Shown here in pieces: positions 63,232 to 64,000 of a DNA stretch of 64,000 nt (the first letter of the stretch is position 1; the number at the start of each line of letters is the position of its first letter). Under the pieces are notes generated by a model. It made no database searches. It saw only the letters and a program-made list of their open reading frames with translations, and had not been told where the DNA came from. A program made the translations under genes and the position numbers. This DNA is from Eubacterium ventriosum (GTDB lineage Bacteria; Bacillota; Clostridia; Lachnospirales; Lachnospiraceae): the NCBI RefSeq assembly GCF_025150745.1, contig NZ_CP102282.1, positions 1,437,501 through 1,501,500 on the forward strand, read 5' to 3'.

Positions 63232-64000
63232 ATGGAAAGAAAGAATGCATGGAATACTTATGGTAAGAGAGAAATAAGTGAGTTGGAAGAATTAAATTCT
63301 AACTATATTGATTTCCTGTCAGACTGTAAAACAGAAAGAGAATGTGTTAAGGAAACTGTAAGACAGGCAAGGGAGAAAGGCTACAAGTCTTTAGAAGAAG
63401 TAATTGAAAAGGGCCAGCCTTTAAAACAGGGGGACAAAGTTTATGCTGTTTGTATGAATAAGACAGTAGCACTTTTTAACATTGGAAAGATTCCAATGGA
63501 ACAGGGAATGAATATTTTGGGAGCACATATTGATTCACCTAGAATGGACATTAAGCAGAATCCACTATATGAAAGCAACAATATGGCATACCTTGATACA
63601 CATTACTATGGCGGAATTAAGAAGTATCAGTGGGTTACACTTCCACTTGCAATTCATGGCGTTGTAGTTAAGAAAGACGGAACAAAGGTTGAAGTTAACA
63701 TTGGTGAAAAAGATACCGACCCTGTATTTTGTGTAACCGACCTTTTAATTCATCTTGCAGGACAGCAGATGGAAAAGAATGCAGCTAAAGTTATTGAAGG
63801 CGAAAACCTTGATATTCTTGTTGGAAGCATTCCACTTGAAGACAAAGAAAAAGATGCTGTAAAAGAAGGAATTATAGGTATTTTAAAAAACACCTATGAA
63901 ATGGAAGAAGAAGATTTTATGTCAGCAGAATTAGAAGTGGTTCCGGCAGGAAGAGCAAGAGAAATGGGATTTGACAGAAGCATGATTATGGCATATGGTC
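63232..64000 (+). CDS. M18-family aminopeptidase, N-terminal part, cut by window edge
   Basis: 256 codons to the end of the window with no stop. The start follows AGAAGGGAATGAGTTATC. The region NILGAHIDSPRMDIKQNPLY holds the first zinc ligands (His, then Asp) of M18 aspartyl-aminopeptidase-like enzymes. DTHYYGGIKKYQWVTLPLAI is also typical. The family removes N-terminal acidic residues from peptides in the cytoplasm. The rest of the active site lies beyond the edge. Spacing suggests co-transcription with prfC. Confidence 0.88.
   Translation, partial: MERKNAWNTYGKREISELEELNSNYIDFLSDCKTERECVKETVRQAREKGYKSLEEVIEKGQPLKQGDKVYAVCMNKTVALFNIGKIPMEQGMNILGAHIDSPRMDIKQNPLYESNNMAYLDTHYYGGIKKYQWVTLPLAIHGVVVKKDGTKVEVNIGEKDTDPVFCVTDLLIHLAGQQMEKNAAKVIEGENLDILVGSIPLEDKEKDAVKEGIIGILKNTYEMEEEDFMSAELEVVPAGRAREMGFDRSMIMAYG

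Overview
The window is an AT-rich stretch of a spore-forming, low-GC Firmicute chromosome. Gene content points to the Lachnospiraceae or close Clostridia: a spoIIAA-spoIIAB-sigF operon, spoVA genes, Lachnospiraceae-type DUF5717/DUF5716 and DUF4250 proteins, strong AGGAGG ribosome sites, some TTG starts, and T-box leaders. I see no rRNA, tRNA, CRISPR array, prophage or transposase gene. Most genes lie on the + strand; the exceptions are citrate synthase and a pbuX-xpt-putP block.

Layout. 1-6.5 kb: tail of an M16-type peptidase, a lipoprotein, a zincin/HEAT-repeat protein, then cysK-metY behind a leader that encodes a short cysteine-containing peptide. 6.5-14 kb: phospholipase D-like protein, an LDH/MDH-family dehydrogenase, an iron-type alcohol/glycerol dehydrogenase, and a tryptophan T-box controlling a three-gene ABC importer (trpXYZ type). 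14-19 kb: TetR regulator, G-x-x-x-L repeat lipoprotein and MMPL/RND exporter. 19-30 kb: a GGDEF remnant, cytidylate-kinase-like protein, SecB-like chaperone, sfsA, a P-loop kinase, clpB, polysaccharide deacetylase, small membrane proteins, gltA (minus strand) and rarA. 30-36 kb: an operon of a 1178-aa protein (DUF5717), a degenerate Hsp70-like protein (DUF5716) and a TPR protein, function unknown. 36-41 kb: valine T-box, valS, a 47-aa protein and a zinc-ribbon/TPR membrane protein. 40.8-44.5 kb: spoIIAA-spoIIAB-sigF, a 39-aa membrane microprotein, spoVAA, spoVAB, spoVAC. 44.8-58.3 kb: envelope and transport genes (LTA-synthase-like sulfatase, two tandem YhgE/Pip proteins, MarR, FUSC, pbuX, xpt, putP). 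58.4-59.8 kb: spoVAD and spoVAE, separated from the rest of spoVA by about 14 kb. 60-64 kb: gdhA, prfC and the start of an M18 aminopeptidase.

How the genes fit together. Sulfur assimilation (cysK, metY), 2-oxoglutarate and glutamate supply (gltA, gdhA), tryptophan uptake, purine salvage (xpt, pbuX) and fermentation dehydrogenases make up the metabolic part. The sigF operon would commit the forespore, and the SpoVA proteins would make the dipicolinic-acid channel. Two separate sets of envelope export proteins occur, each next to its own regulator.

The most unusual non-coding content is a family of three roughly 210-230-bp structured elements (9036-9262, 55661-55894, 56553-56762). Their core is conserved, but their helices differ in sequence while staying complementary; two copies flank xpt in opposite orientation. 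A second, unrelated multi-helix element sits at 51945-52115. The best candidate for an undescribed protein system is the DUF5717/pseudo-Hsp70/TPR operon. All assignments come from reading the sequence and family knowledge; no database search was run.
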